Source: Streptococcus suis 10581
Lineage (GTDB): Bacteria > Bacillota > Bacilli > Lactobacillales > Streptococcaceae
Length of the DNA: 64,000 nt
Direction of reading: 5' to 3'
Assembly: GCA_000440235.1 (NCBI GenBank)
Contig: ALKQ01000044.1
Coordinates: forward strand, 62,001-126,000
Position 1 is the first letter of the stretch. Each line of letters opens with the position of its first letter. The notes beneath the pieces are model-generated. The model did no database searches. It saw nothing but the letters and a program-made list of their open reading frames with translations, and was not told the origin of the DNA. The position numbers and the translations under genes were made by a program. Shown piece by piece: positions 57,301 through 64,000 of the stretch.

Positions 57301-58892
57301 CCATCCACTTCTTCAATAGAAACAATCGGTCGTTCTCTATTAAACAAAGGACCATTTTCCAAGATAAAGACCATCTGTCCCAGTCTCAGTTCTTTCTTGA
57401 CTTTATCTAATAGTATCTTCCCTGCTTCTCTTTTTATTTCCTGTAACTGTTTCTCTGCAGTTTCTCTACTGGAGAAATCGTAAGGCTTACTCAAGTATGT
57501 CGAATATGCAGTTAGAGACGGGAATTGCTCCTTAAAGCTGAGTGACTGACTACCATATTGGTAGGCTTCAAATATCGTTTCAAACTCACTTTCAAAATTG
57601 ACAATACCGTTTCCTTCTATCTCATCCTGAAAGAGTTTACACACTTCAGGTGGAAACGAGTGCCTTGGCAATTGTAACGTTTGAAAATCTTCTACGGATA
57701 GATTGTATTCATTAAAGTCAGACTCTCTTCCTGACAAAAGATAATCTGAAATGGTTTCTAGATATGGATTAAAATCATTTTGAGAGAGTCCCATATCAAC
57801 ACGTTCTGTCAGCCTAAATTGTTCTCCATACTCATTTTCAAAATCAAAATGAATCTTGGTTTTATCATAATAATGATGTTCGCCACCACCTTCTACAAAG
57901 TCTTCATATTCTTCTTTTGTTCTAACAAAATGAGTGGTTAGATAATCCTGTAAATCTTGGAGTTTAGTAAAGACTACATCGGTATCTGATGACGCCTCCG
58001 ACCATGCCATTGTTGCTGCCTTAAATTTCAAGGGATTGCTTTCTTTGACTAGCTCAGCATCTCGATTTACATAGACAGTATCTAAAACTTCCGTAAATTT
58101 CTTTGCAGAAACTTCTTTGGAAACCAAAGCATTCTGCACACCTGTAATTTCCTGTTCTTGCTCAGCAATGTAACTACTCATCCGCTGAATAATATCGTAT
58201 TTCTTCAGGAAGGCTAGGTTTTGATAAGTTGTTTCTCGTTGAATATCACTTGTATTCTTTCCTGAAGCAAGAAAGGCCACACGTTGCCCATCAACTCTAG
58301 CTTCCATTCCAGCTTGACCGACATAGAAATCAACGCCATTACTAGATGTTTCAAGATAAGTAAGATTGTCTACTAGCTCAACGACTGGCTCAACAACATC
58401 TTTCGACAGAGTCTCTGAATAATCGGTCCGAATTCGATTAGCAAGGTTACTAGCCACCTTTGCAATATTGATTAGATTCATATTCTCCGTCTGCTGGAGA
58501 ATACGGTCCAGGTTAATCCCCTTAAAGTTCCCTAACTCATCAATCAGCTGAAAATAGGTGGCCAGTTGGTACTTGGCCAAATCAATGACTGCATTCTTCT
58601 CAAAATCGTTCAGAGAAGTCATATTAGCCATTCCTCGTTGTCCAAAGCTAGTCACATAACTAGATAAGTCCATACCAGCTGGATAGCCATCCACCTCAAT
58701 ATAGCGGTCAAACTGTTCGGATGTAAAATCCCCAAAAACCTGTTCTAAGCTACTGGTAGTTCTTGTCGAAAATGCTTGAAGAACCTCACTCCATTTTAGA
58801 TTGAAATGTTGGGTTTGAAAGGTTAAAAACTCTCGTTTCAAGGCCATATCTTCAGGACGATGCGACCTTAATCGTTCTTGTATTTTTTCCAT
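51321..58892 (-). CDS. Giant DNA methylase / SNF2-like helicase of the ICE
   Basis: A 2,523-residue cytoplasmic protein. The first 880 or so residues have no recognised domain. A methyltransferase-like module follows, with LDPSMGTGNFF (about 940) and a degenerate NPPY-type SNIPF motif (about 1003). An SF2/SNF2 helicase lies at about 1700-2260: Walker A AHEVGSGKTLTML (about 1720), DEAH box VDEAHHFKN (about 1873), ATGTPVSNS, EKGGTGLNVQR (about 2177) and QRNGRIIRQGNE. A helical tail ends the protein. It is a conserved backbone protein of Tn5252/ICESa2603-type elements. The start at 58892 has GAGGAG. Roles in DNA protection or transfer are inferred. Confidence 0.9.
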   Translation of the reverse strand: MEKIQERLRSHRPEDMALKREFLTFQTQHFNLKWSEVLQAFSTRTTSSLEQVFGDFTSEQFDRYIEVDGYPAGMDLSSYVTSFGQRGMANMTSLNDFEKNAVIDLAKYQLATYFQLIDELGNFKGINLDRILQQTENMNLINIAKVASNLANRIRTDYSETLSKDVVEPVVELVDNLTYLETSSNGVDFYVGQAGMEARVDGQRVAFLASGKNTSDIQRETTYQNLAFLKKYDIIQRMSSYIAEQEQEITGVQNALVSKEVSAKKFTEVLDTVYVNRDAELVKESNPLKFKAATMAWSEASSDTDVVFTKLQDLQDYLTTHFVRTKEEYEDFVEGGGEHHYYDKTKIHFDFENEYGEQFRLTERVDMGLSQNDFNPYLETISDYLLSGRESDFNEYNLSVEDFQTLQLPRHSFPPEVCKLFQDEIEGNGIVNFESEFETIFEAYQYGSQSLSFKEQFPSLTAYSTYLSKPYDFSSRETAEKQLQEIKREAGKILLDKVKKELRLGQMVFILENGPLFNRERPIVSIEEVDGKVEIGLGNRQGIYTVTINRLDDILGGVISPVQPIEIDYSWLEDYLNDRINLLVSEDYYLWHWQTLLDNEADQEIIDEFHNSLPDFSFELAGLALDDSVNRGVSGFLSLDGYSIDKDSIENWLIEHSDGTFIGKYEAFNLLEKELNQAWERVQNTYNLQLEEILSKYQLGEKAEELQTFQEKPIQTQQSGDVELLELRELFPKNSMANYSGSAYYVLGVSRESDRRLRVELERSDGMLEDNRVIYSWNAEELRAVLSPVIKVLEQESNQVSDSKLQEPENTENIALQDFVFPEDLSGFYPQTRKEKVVANIEAIRLIKDLDSRNAQATAEEQVILAKYVGWGGLANDFFDDYNTRFIKEREILKNLVTPAEYTAMKESSLTAYYTDPAIIRRMWKRLIDDGFTGGRVLDPSMGTGNFFASMPREVWEKSELYGVELDSITGSIARQLHPNANIQIKGFEETDFNDGAFDLVLSNIPFANIRIADNRYDKPYLIHDYFIKRSMDLVRDGGQVSVISSTGTLDKRTGNILKDIQETSQFLGGVRLPDTAFRKIAGTTVTTDILFFQKDENKAIHGEKKPFSLVFEPSMPLPQDNRVWINPFFGQVSREFNPFILGDFEVRNFQGGTLSVKATSDNLIEELSTAMEKFSPSLPITVFNLPAVEKSLVLQQAIPEGLAEDMPLYSFAYVGDTIYYRDSTTIRAGTRVEDISFYVDSLGNFKDWADSPSKRLVEQFKELGITDETALDVYQSKDPAQRGKNKGFFKKTVFFENPLTDREIERIKGMIDLRDTYQSLIDIQRHSGYDQLFFEQLLTQLNSQYDQFVKKNGYLNSPVNRNLFDSDDRYSLLASLEDEYISDDTKKVEYKKSLAFERALIRPERTFKEVSSAKDALNTSIAEGRGVDFDFMKSLYPGKTELDMIEELGDTIIPNPRAFGDQKATTAVQYFPRNQFLSGDVISRMEEIDGLIASGETSHDWERYKEMLQEVRPERITLTDIDYKIGSRWIPDRVYAYFASLTFTQNSIESFDDDGLDYILRTNSLDNKLEYVPFGSGGLSYSSAQDIQLGLRNSRHDLGRKIFLNLLNSNQATITMKIEEDGKERTVTDVEKTAMLRAKEAEIQELFKEFVDKRPEIQKVIEDSYNDLYNRTVTREYDGSHLEIDGLASNIELRPHQKNAIQRIVEERRALLAHEVGSGKTLTMLGAGFKMKELGMINKPLYVVPSSLTAQFGQEILKFFPTKNVFVTTKKDFIKSNRKQFISRIITGDYDAIVIGDSQFEKIPMSKERQEIYLEDKLEELRQMKLLSNDKTTVKQIEQSIKGFKEQLQNLQDISQDSFIEFENLGIDCLFVDEAHHFKNIRPVTNLGNVAGITNRTSKKNVDMEMKVRQIQSEQDNLGIIFATGTPVSNSISEIFTMMNYVQPDVLERYKVDHFDAWVGAFGQIENSMELSPTGDKYQPKKRFKKFTNLPELMKIYKETTDIQTSDMLNLPVPEAKIIPVESELTDSQRDYLADLVERTDKIKTGSVEPTEDNMLKITSEARKLAIDMRLLDDGYDLGDNNKMMQVVDNVERIYYEGDENKATQMIFSDIGTPKAGSFDIYNELRNLLIERGIPAQEIAFVHDANTDEKKNTLSRKVNVGEVRILLASTEKGGTGLNVQRKMKAVHHLDVPWRPSDLTQRNGRIIRQGNENKNVEIYHYITKGSFDNFLWETQEKKLKYITQIMTSKDPVRSAEDIDEQTMTASDFKALATGNPYLRKKMELENRLNVLENQRRAFNRSIDSAKETLAIVSQKLPYLETKLPRFEQDMTRANQSKGSDFQMVLGGQLYDKREDAGHRLHELLESNISDNKELRTLGTYRGFELKAMTQERTAAIYDFGDLLIKPTYTLQVVGENQYPVSLDLESAVGSMRRIDNAIDGIAKEINKTEQLINNYQTNAEAAEATLAKVFPMEEYQRVKEQYELIAPLIEEGASVEKIESAIRDYMDKQPQMAQNSTSKDIEL

Positions 58893-58911
58893 ATTCACTC
58901 CTCAAAAATGA

Positions 58912-58937
58912 AAGAGCAGAGATTACTCCCTGCTCTT
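58912..58937 (-). terminator. Hairpin upstream of the methylase/helicase gene
   Basis: Perfect 8-base arms AAGAGCAG and CTGCTCTT, followed by TCATTTTTG on the minus strand, 20 bases before the start codon of the giant gene. It may attenuate expression. Confidence 0.65.
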
Positions 58938-58986
58938 CACTCTTCTATTTGTACTGCTCTAGAGTTAATTCCAAACTAACTCCTTA

Positions 58987-59574
58987 TCAAAAGTCTAAAC
59001 CAGGACTGAGATCGCTCCTCTCAGCCTCCCCTTTAGCTTGCTTTTCTAGTTCTTGTTTATTGAGATAGCTCCTCAGAAAGCGTTCTTTATCTTCTAGTAG
59101 CTCAGATTTAATGGCTGCATCGACTAAATCTGCAAAGGTAGCTGGTCGGTCTGCTAACTCTCCTTTTGATAATAATTCCTGGTAAACTGGATGAAGGAGC
59201 TGAAAAAATTGCAATTCTGGAGAAACAATATTGACAACCTCAGAAGACAAACGATTATCAATTGATAGATCCGTGTTTGGAGTCTTAAAATACTTCTGTA
59301 GATTATCTACTATTGCATCCCGTTCCTGAAGCGAATAATTCAATAAATGTTCTAGGTGACGCTGAAAATAAATTGGTGTCCAATCCATTTCCATAGCAAT
59401 TTTTTGAAAAGCAGGATTGATGAGAGGCATATAATCCTCGTCCATGTAGAGATTGTAGAGATAGTCAATTTGAATTTGATTCAATGATTCTAATTCTAAA
59501 CGCATGAAATCCTTGACAAAACTCTCATAATCCTTGTCCGCAAAAATTTCTAGAGAAAATTGTTCTTCGTGCAT
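58987..59574 (-). CDS. ICE protein with primase-tail-like C-terminus
   Basis: A 195-residue, mostly helical protein of unknown function. The segment VDAAIKSELLEDKERFLRSY (about 148-167) closely resembles the C-terminus of the primase-like protein at 47832, suggesting a shared interaction module. It begins one base after the preceding stop, with a GGGAG site. Confidence 0.65.
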   Translation of the reverse strand: MHEEQFSLEIFADKDYESFVKDFMRLELESLNQIQIDYLYNLYMDEDYMPLINPAFQKIAMEMDWTPIYFQRHLEHLLNYSLQERDAIVDNLQKYFKTPNTDLSIDNRLSSEVVNIVSPELQFFQLLHPVYQELLSKGELADRPATFADLVDAAIKSELLEDKERFLRSYLNKQELEKQAKGEAERSDLSPGLDF

Positions 59575-59575
59575 C

Positions 59576-60424
59576 TTATAGCTCCCTTTCTTTATTTATA
59601 GCCTTATCAGATGTATAGTTATCTGGAGACTTTGCTTCCTTCTGAGATTGTTCTATCACGTCTTGTAGTTCCTGCTTCTTGTCAGGAATGATCGGACTAT
59701 CTGGACTTGCATACTCTGTAACATCGCTTTTTCCATCTCCATCAGTATCGACCGCATACGGGCTTATTCCCATTGCAAGCTCTAGACTGTCTACTAGACC
59801 GTCTAGGTCGGAATCCTTATAAAGTGCCTGCTCAATCTTTCGACGTCGCTCTTCTTCCAATACCCTATTCTTTTCGACATCAAAAGAAAAAGGAACAGGT
59901 ATCATTAACTCATCGAGACGATAAAGTCCTTCTACCTGTTCCTTTATTGTCGAATCTTTGAAATAGCGATCATCATGGCGAACGATAAACGTCTCAAGGT
60001 AATCTTCCAAACCATTGTTCCCAATACCCAGCTGCAAGTAATTTCCATCCTGTGTATCGACAAGTAAATAATCACTCTTCAGCTTGGTTTCTGGATGTGT
60101 TTGTTGGTATAGATAGGCGTTCTCCAGATTTTCCATGAAGAACTTGAAATAGTGGACCCTAGACTTTACCAATTCCAAACGGTTTGGATTATGTTTTTCA
60201 ACGTTTCTGAAAATTGCTTCATCTGACAAATTCTTAATCGCACTGTACAACCTTCGTCCCTTTAAGGGGCGATCAGATGAATAATGCAGTCCTAACAAAT
60301 GAGGTAAGTTGCTGTTTTTAATTTCAATTTCAAATTCTTTTGAAGGAGTCTTGATAATAACATCGTTCTTGTTGTAATTAGAGAACCAATCTAGTATCTC
60401 TTTTATAGCATATGTCCGTTCCAT
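59576..60424 (-). CDS. ICE protein with calcium-binding-type repeats
   Basis: A 282-residue protein. The N-terminal 200 residues are an unknown globular domain. Residues about 212-245 contain two thrombospondin-type-3/EF-like loops, DSDLDGLVDSLE and DTDGDGKSDVTE. No signal peptide is present, which is unusual for such loops. The start at 60424 has GGAGG and lies directly after a leader-RNA terminator. It is the first protein gene of the leftward ICE operon. Confidence 0.68.
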   Translation of the reverse strand: MERTYAIKEILDWFSNYNKNDVIIKTPSKEFEIEIKNSNLPHLLGLHYSSDRPLKGRRLYSAIKNLSDEAIFRNVEKHNPNRLELVKSRVHYFKFFMENLENAYLYQQTHPETKLKSDYLLVDTQDGNYLQLGIGNNGLEDYLETFIVRHDDRYFKDSTIKEQVEGLYRLDELMIPVPFSFDVEKNRVLEEERRRKIEQALYKDSDLDGLVDSLELAMGISPYAVDTDGDGKSDVTEYASPDSPIIPDKKQELQDVIEQSQKEAKSPDNYTSDKAINKEREL

Positions 60425-60448
60425 TTTATCCTCCACATAAAACAAAAA

Positions 60449-60470
60449 AGGCACTCCGTTTGGAATGCCT
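60449..60470 (-). terminator. Leader terminator of the ICE operon
   Basis: Nine-base arms AGGCACTCC and GGAATGCCT (one G-U pair) with a 4-base loop, followed by TTTTTTG on the minus strand. It lies 25 bases before the start of the first gene, so read-through must be regulated or partial. Confidence 0.9.
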
Positions 60471-60510
60471 TGGTTTCTCGCATATTTTTGGGCTACATAC
60501 CTTCCCTCAC

Positions 60511-60615
60511 CTATGCTAGGTCTGGGGTGAACCTTACCCCAACACGCTTCTCTAATGGCAGATATTTCTGACCCCTCTGCTCAGGGTAGAGGTGCGTATA
60601 ACCTCCAGTTCTCAT
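60511..60615 (-). CDS. Possible 34-residue leader peptide
   Basis: An ATG-started frame of 34 codons within the leader RNA, beginning MRTGGYTHLYPEQRGQKY and ending RFTPDLA. A weak AGGT lies 4 bases upstream. It could be a leader peptide whose translation controls the terminator, or an accident of a structured RNA. Confidence 0.35.
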   Translation of the reverse strand: MRTGGYTHLYPEQRGQKYLPLEKRVGVRFTPDLA

Positions 60616-60630
60616 GCTACCTATACTATT

Positions 60631-60659
60631 AGTATACCACTTTCACCGTATTATGCCAG
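60631..60659 (-). promoter_or_regulatory. Promoter of the leader RNA
   Basis: On the minus strand CTGGCA (plus 60654-60659), a 17-base spacer ending in TGG, then TATACT (60631-60636). This is an extended -10 promoter. Confidence 0.7.
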
Positions 60660-60691
60660 TAAAATACCCCATTTTAGAGATATTTCACTGG
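60656..60691. terminator. Fifteen-bp hairpin after the adhesin gene
   Basis: Arms 60656-60670 and 60677-60691 (three G-U or mismatched pairs) with a 6-base loop. There is no long T run. Position suggests it separates the adhesin transcript from the leader-RNA promoter, whose -35 it overlaps. Confidence 0.55.
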
Positions 60692-60731
60692 CTACTTCTA
60701 GCAATTTTAATGGTAGATATTACCTAATTTA

Positions 60732-63700
60732 TTACTGGTTTTCTTCCTTACGGCGGTTGGTTACTGCAAGTCCTGCTGCAGCTGTCATAGCTACCATACC
60801 GAGGGCTACATAACCAACTGAACTTTCCTCACCAGTCACTGGAAGAGTCGCAGCTTGAACAACTGGTGCAGGCTGTGGCTTAGGTGTTTCCGCTACTGGA
60901 GTTGGTTTTGGCTTCTCTGGGGCAGGTACTGGTTGAGGAATTTTCTTGAAGACGTAGGTAATATCCCCTGTTTCTTCATCCACTTCCTTTTCGACATATT
61001 CATAGCCTTCAAATGAACCACGTTCTTTCTCGCCGTCTTCTTGTGGCTTAAGATTGTCTCTCGTACCTTCTTCAACCCAGTTCGTCACGATCTTGTGATA
61101 AACGTAAGTAACTTCTGCTCCCTCTCTAGGAAGCTTACCAGTCTCGTTACCGATTGTCTTCTTAGGCATGAGCTTGTATTTCACACCATCTACTTCGATA
61201 AATTCTGGTTTATTGTCCGTGGTGTCATAGTCTGATCCAATCGAACCTTGATCAACATCTTTAACCTGTTGCTTGATAACATTTCCAGATTCGTCAATGT
61301 AGTTAATCAATACATCAGCCTTAACTTCTTCATAGACGTAAGTAACATTGGTATTACCTTTGGTAACTTTACCTGTTTCCTTACCTTCAGTCAACTCTGG
61401 GACAAGTTTGAAGACCTTACCATCTTCTGTGATAATTTCCTCTGGCTTGTTATCTGTCGTGTCATAGTCACGTCCTGTTGAGCCTTCTGGAGTATCTACG
61501 ACTGGTTGTTTAAGCTCTTTGCCACCCTTTTCTTTGTAGGAGACGGTAACATCACCAACTGGAGTGTGTGAAACAGTTGTATTGGACTCTACTTCAGCAC
61601 CATTTACTCCGTGGGTATAGCTGTTGTAGACGTCGCCTGTTCCTACACGCTTCATCTGTAGGTACAGGTCCGCCTTAAATGCAGATGAGCTATCAATTGA
61701 ACGTAAGAAGTCCTCGTCCAATTTGATGAACGTCTTACCAGTAGCCGTATCAACAGTCTGAATAGCGTAACGAGTCAATTCAGTCCGTGCAGCGTAGGAA
61801 ATACCGTCTTTTGTTTTGAAGGCGATTGGTGCAAAAATCTTGTAAACACCGTCATACTGATCCCTATTTTCATCGTAATCATCAAACCAGGTGTAAGAAG
61901 TAATATCTGAACCACGACCTGCTGGTAACTCCGCACCTGCAAGCAAGTAATTGAAAATAGTACCTACTTCAATATCTTTACCTGCCAAGCTTTCCGTATC
62001 ATGACTAAGGTCGATAACAATGTCTTTCTTCGGATCAAGTTTCGGCACGTTGTTGACAATTGTGTCGGTTACATAAGCTGAACCGAACTCGCTTTGATAA
62101 GCCGTATTTTCATAAGTACCACCTGTCTTAGCAAGTTCTGCCTTAACTGTCATCGGCAATGTCGCGGTAATTTTCATTCCTGTCTTAACATATGCCTCAT
62201 AATATGCTTGAGGATCGTCAGCTGAAAAGACCAGGATAGCTCCTTTTGGTTTGAAACCTTGCTTGGCCATCGCTTCTTGAAGAGCTTTTGGAGCTTCTAG
62301 CAAGTCTGCATAAGCTGTGGCTGTAAGACCTTTAACAAGTGAATTATCACTAGCGATAAACTGGAAGCCACTGGTTTCAAGCACGAGTGCCTCTTCTGGG
62401 TAATCGTCCAAACCATAGAAGCCCAGAGCAATCAGCTTTTCATCTGCTTCAATGCCCTTATAGTCGCTGTAATCCAGCTCAACCTTATAATAGTTAACAG
62501 AGTTTGCCAATACTGGCTTACCATTGATGACAACACCTTGACTATTTGTATTGACCTTGGTAGGAGTCACGATTGGTGTCGGATTCGTTACCGTGTTAGT
62601 CATATAGCCATTTCCAAAGTCTAGTTGATAAGCCGTGTTGGAAACCTTAGTGCCAGTATTGTAGAGACCTTCCTTAACAGTCATCGGAATGAGGATTGTG
62701 ACGGACTTCTTAGCCTTAATGATATTCTCGTAGTAGGCAAATGGATCTTCTGCAACAACGCTGACAAAAGCACCCGAGATTTTACTCTTGATACCTGATT
62801 GGGTCAAGAGTTCTTGAACTTTGCTATCACTTGTTGCGAATGAAGCATTGTCTTTTAAGAGGAGACCTGTTACTGGCTTACCATCTGAATCGATGATAAT
62901 AGCACGTCCCAAGTCAACTGCCAGAGCTTCTTCTGGATAATCGTCAAATCCACCAAAACCTTTGCCGATTGTCTCTTTATCTGGAGTGATTGCATGGTAT
63001 TGATCGTAGTCTAGCGTGATACGGTAGAAGATTTCTCCACCCACTGGAACTGGTTTACCATCAATAATTACTCCAGCAGCATTGGTGCTGCGTTTAGTTG
63101 GCTTGATTTCATTGTTGGTAGGGTTATCAGGATCGTTTGGATCTCCTGGTGTATGAACGACAACAGTATTTGATGTTCGTGTGTAACCATTGACTTTACC
63201 TTGACCGCCATTTAACACCAATGTGAAGGTGTTTTTGTAAGTTGTTGCGTCATTGAGTACACGACCGTAAACTTTTAGAGATGGCAATGTGATTGATTTT
63301 GTTAAATCACGATTAGTTGATAAGATAAGCTCCTTGGTAAAGTTACCAACTAGGGTATGTTTATCTGTAGAATATGTCAATTCATAAGCTGAGTTAGCGT
63401 TAACTGTTTTTTCCAAATCTAATTCAAAACCAGTTGGTAATGGATCAGTAATTTCTCCAGAAGTTGTCAAAGCACGGTTAGCAGAAAGGGAATCAATAAG
63501 AAGTTCAAAAACAACATCTTGACCTTTTGCGACTAATCCTTTATCCACGTTCACTCCTTCAGTTGTCTCAACTTCTTTACTGGTTTGAGGTTGAGTTGCC
63601 AAGGTTGCTAGATTGTAAGTGACAGTTGGCGTTTTCGGAGCTTTAGGTAATTCCTTATAGGTTGGCTCTTCTGGTTTTTCTGGTAGCGGAACACTTGGAC

Positions 63701-64000
63701 CTTTTTCTGGAGCTTTAGGAATTTCATGATAAGATACCGTTGGAGAATCAGGTAGCCCTTCATAGGTTGGAACTTCTGGTTTATCTGGGACTTTCTCTGA
63801 TGATGGTTTCTTGGGAGCATCTGGAGTTGCCAGATATGAAACCGTTGGAGCGTCAGGTAACTTCTCGTAAGTTGGTTCTGGAATCTTTGTTGACTGTATG
63901 GTTTTCAGTTCTTCCAGTTTCAAAACAGGTTCTTTAGGCGGAGTTTCGATGATACCGCCTGAAGCTGCGACTTTACTTGTAATGTCAGTCCAGTGACCTA
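60732..64000 (-). CDS. Antigen I/II-type LPxTG surface adhesin (5' end outside window)
   Basis: At least 1,089 residues; the frame is open to the right edge, so the signal peptide, A and V regions lie outside. Visible parts in order: a proline-rich P region with PTYEKLPDAPTVSY-type repeats, C domains of the isopeptide-forming antigen I/II type (two copies of a block with GKPV, LDY and DDYPEEAL), and two MucBP-like repeats (each with DYDTTDNKPE). A proline-rich wall segment, the sortase motif LPVTG (60831-60845), a membrane helix and a positive tail follow. It is anchored to peptidoglycan and probably promotes host or interbacterial adhesion, which helps conjugation in related ICEs. Confidence 0.9.
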   Translation of the reverse strand, partial: GHWTDITSKVAASGGIIETPPKEPVLKLEELKTIQSTKIPEPTYEKLPDAPTVSYLATPDAPKKPSSEKVPDKPEVPTYEGLPDSPTVSYHEIPKAPEKGPSVPLPEKPEEPTYKELPKAPKTPTVTYNLATLATQPQTSKEVETTEGVNVDKGLVAKGQDVVFELLIDSLSANRALTTSGEITDPLPTGFELDLEKTVNANSAYELTYSTDKHTLVGNFTKELILSTNRDLTKSITLPSLKVYGRVLNDATTYKNTFTLVLNGGQGKVNGYTRTSNTVVVHTPGDPNDPDNPTNNEIKPTKRSTNAAGVIIDGKPVPVGGEIFYRITLDYDQYHAITPDKETIGKGFGGFDDYPEEALAVDLGRAIIIDSDGKPVTGLLLKDNASFATSDSKVQELLTQSGIKSKISGAFVSVVAEDPFAYYENIIKAKKSVTILIPMTVKEGLYNTGTKVSNTAYQLDFGNGYMTNTVTNPTPIVTPTKVNTNSQGVVINGKPVLANSVNYYKVELDYSDYKGIEADEKLIALGFYGLDDYPEEALVLETSGFQFIASDNSLVKGLTATAYADLLEAPKALQEAMAKQGFKPKGAILVFSADDPQAYYEAYVKTGMKITATLPMTVKAELAKTGGTYENTAYQSEFGSAYVTDTIVNNVPKLDPKKDIVIDLSHDTESLAGKDIEVGTIFNYLLAGAELPAGRGSDITSYTWFDDYDENRDQYDGVYKIFAPIAFKTKDGISYAARTELTRYAIQTVDTATGKTFIKLDEDFLRSIDSSSAFKADLYLQMKRVGTGDVYNSYTHGVNGAEVESNTTVSHTPVGDVTVSYKEKGGKELKQPVVDTPEGSTGRDYDTTDNKPEEIITEDGKVFKLVPELTEGKETGKVTKGNTNVTYVYEEVKADVLINYIDESGNVIKQQVKDVDQGSIGSDYDTTDNKPEFIEVDGVKYKLMPKKTIGNETGKLPREGAEVTYVYHKIVTNWVEEGTRDNLKPQEDGEKERGSFEGYEYVEKEVDEETGDITYVFKKIPQPVPAPEKPKPTPVAETPKPQPAPVVQAATLPVTGEESSVGYVALGMVAMTAAAGLAVTNRRKEENQ

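Larger units (their letters stand above)
60449..60625 (-). ncRNA. Structured leader RNA of the ICE operon
   Basis: About 175 bases between an extended -10 promoter and a rho-independent terminator. Hairpins on the minus strand include ACCTCT/AGGGGT, GGGGT/ACCCC, ACCTA/TAGGT and the terminator. A 34-codon ORF (60511-60615) fills the first two thirds, and a ribosome-site-like GAGGGAAGG precedes an ATG-TAG pair. The layout resembles an attenuation leader. No known riboswitch class was recognised. Confidence 0.6.

Noticed and set aside
60511..60615. T-box riboswitch in the ICE leader
   Set aside because: The conserved T-box bulge (TGGNACCGCG type) and specifier layout are absent, although the promoter-leader-terminator order is similar.
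63608..63937. Start of the adhesin at 63923
   Set aside because: The codon there is TTG inside a proline-rich region and the frame stays open to the window edge, reading TDITSKVAASGGIIETPPKE upstream. The gene is cut by the window, not started there.

Overview
The window reads as a low-GC Firmicute chromosome of the genus Streptococcus, most likely the S. suis / S. parasuis group. The basis is gene content (tagatose-pathway lac genes, the pyrDA type of dihydroorotate dehydrogenase, a lactococcin-972-type ABC system, an LPxTG antigen I/II adhesin and a Tn5252-type conjugative module), consensus TTGACA/TATAAT promoters and short BOX-like repeats. Species is inferred from overall resemblance, not from a search.

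Layout. (1) 1-10.6 kb, mostly minus strand: a complete lactose / tagatose-6-phosphate system, lacR, then lacABCD from a consensus promoter, then lacTFEGX from a second promoter with a cre-like site and a LacT antiterminator target. A 161-bp inverted-repeat element sits between lacE and lacG. (2) 10.6-17.4 kb: two gene remnants, a CoA-type NUDIX hydrolase, a divergent glycerol facilitator / formate-nitrite channel pair, lrgAB, and a PadR-DUF1700-DUF4097 envelope operon. (3) 17.4-25.4 kb: a NatAB-like ABC exporter, a YhgE/Pip-family membrane protein controlled by a divergent TetR regulator with visible palindromic operators, and an ABC exporter with two permeases. (4) 25.5-33.9 kb: HAD phosphatase, CapA-like protein, pyrDA, gdhA, DUF4352 protein, a probably leaderless mscS, and an alanine/glycine symporter under a single-aptamer glycine riboswitch. 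(5) 34-39.7 kb: a PlcR/TprA-type regulator followed by two 661-residue DUF1430-type membrane proteins and an ABC ATPase, with a promoter and terminator-like hairpin in the leader. No bacteriocin precursor is visible. (6) 39.9-41.4 kb: an ISLre2-family insertion sequence. (7) 41.4-64 kb: part of a Tn5252/ICESa2603-type integrative conjugative element running leftwards: antigen I/II adhesin (cut by the right edge), a structured leader RNA, accessory proteins, a 2,523-residue methylase/SNF2 helicase, small proteins, a J-domain membrane protein, a TOPRIM primase-like protein, topoisomerase III, a candidate oriT with palindromes, and MobC plus relaxase. No integrase, excisionase, VirB4 or coupling protein lies in the window.

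How it works together: the left half is core carbohydrate, nitrogen and membrane physiology. Several cre-like sites tie lac, the transporter pair, lrgAB and an ABC exporter to carbon catabolite control. The right third is accessory DNA whose modules are separated by terminator-like hairpins. The most unusual signals are a tRNA-like fold directly upstream of the primase ribosome-binding site, a roughly 175-nt multi-hairpin leader with a 34-codon ORF upstream of the ICE operon, paired 17-nt palindromes at the mobilization genes, and a small inverted-repeat element present in two places.
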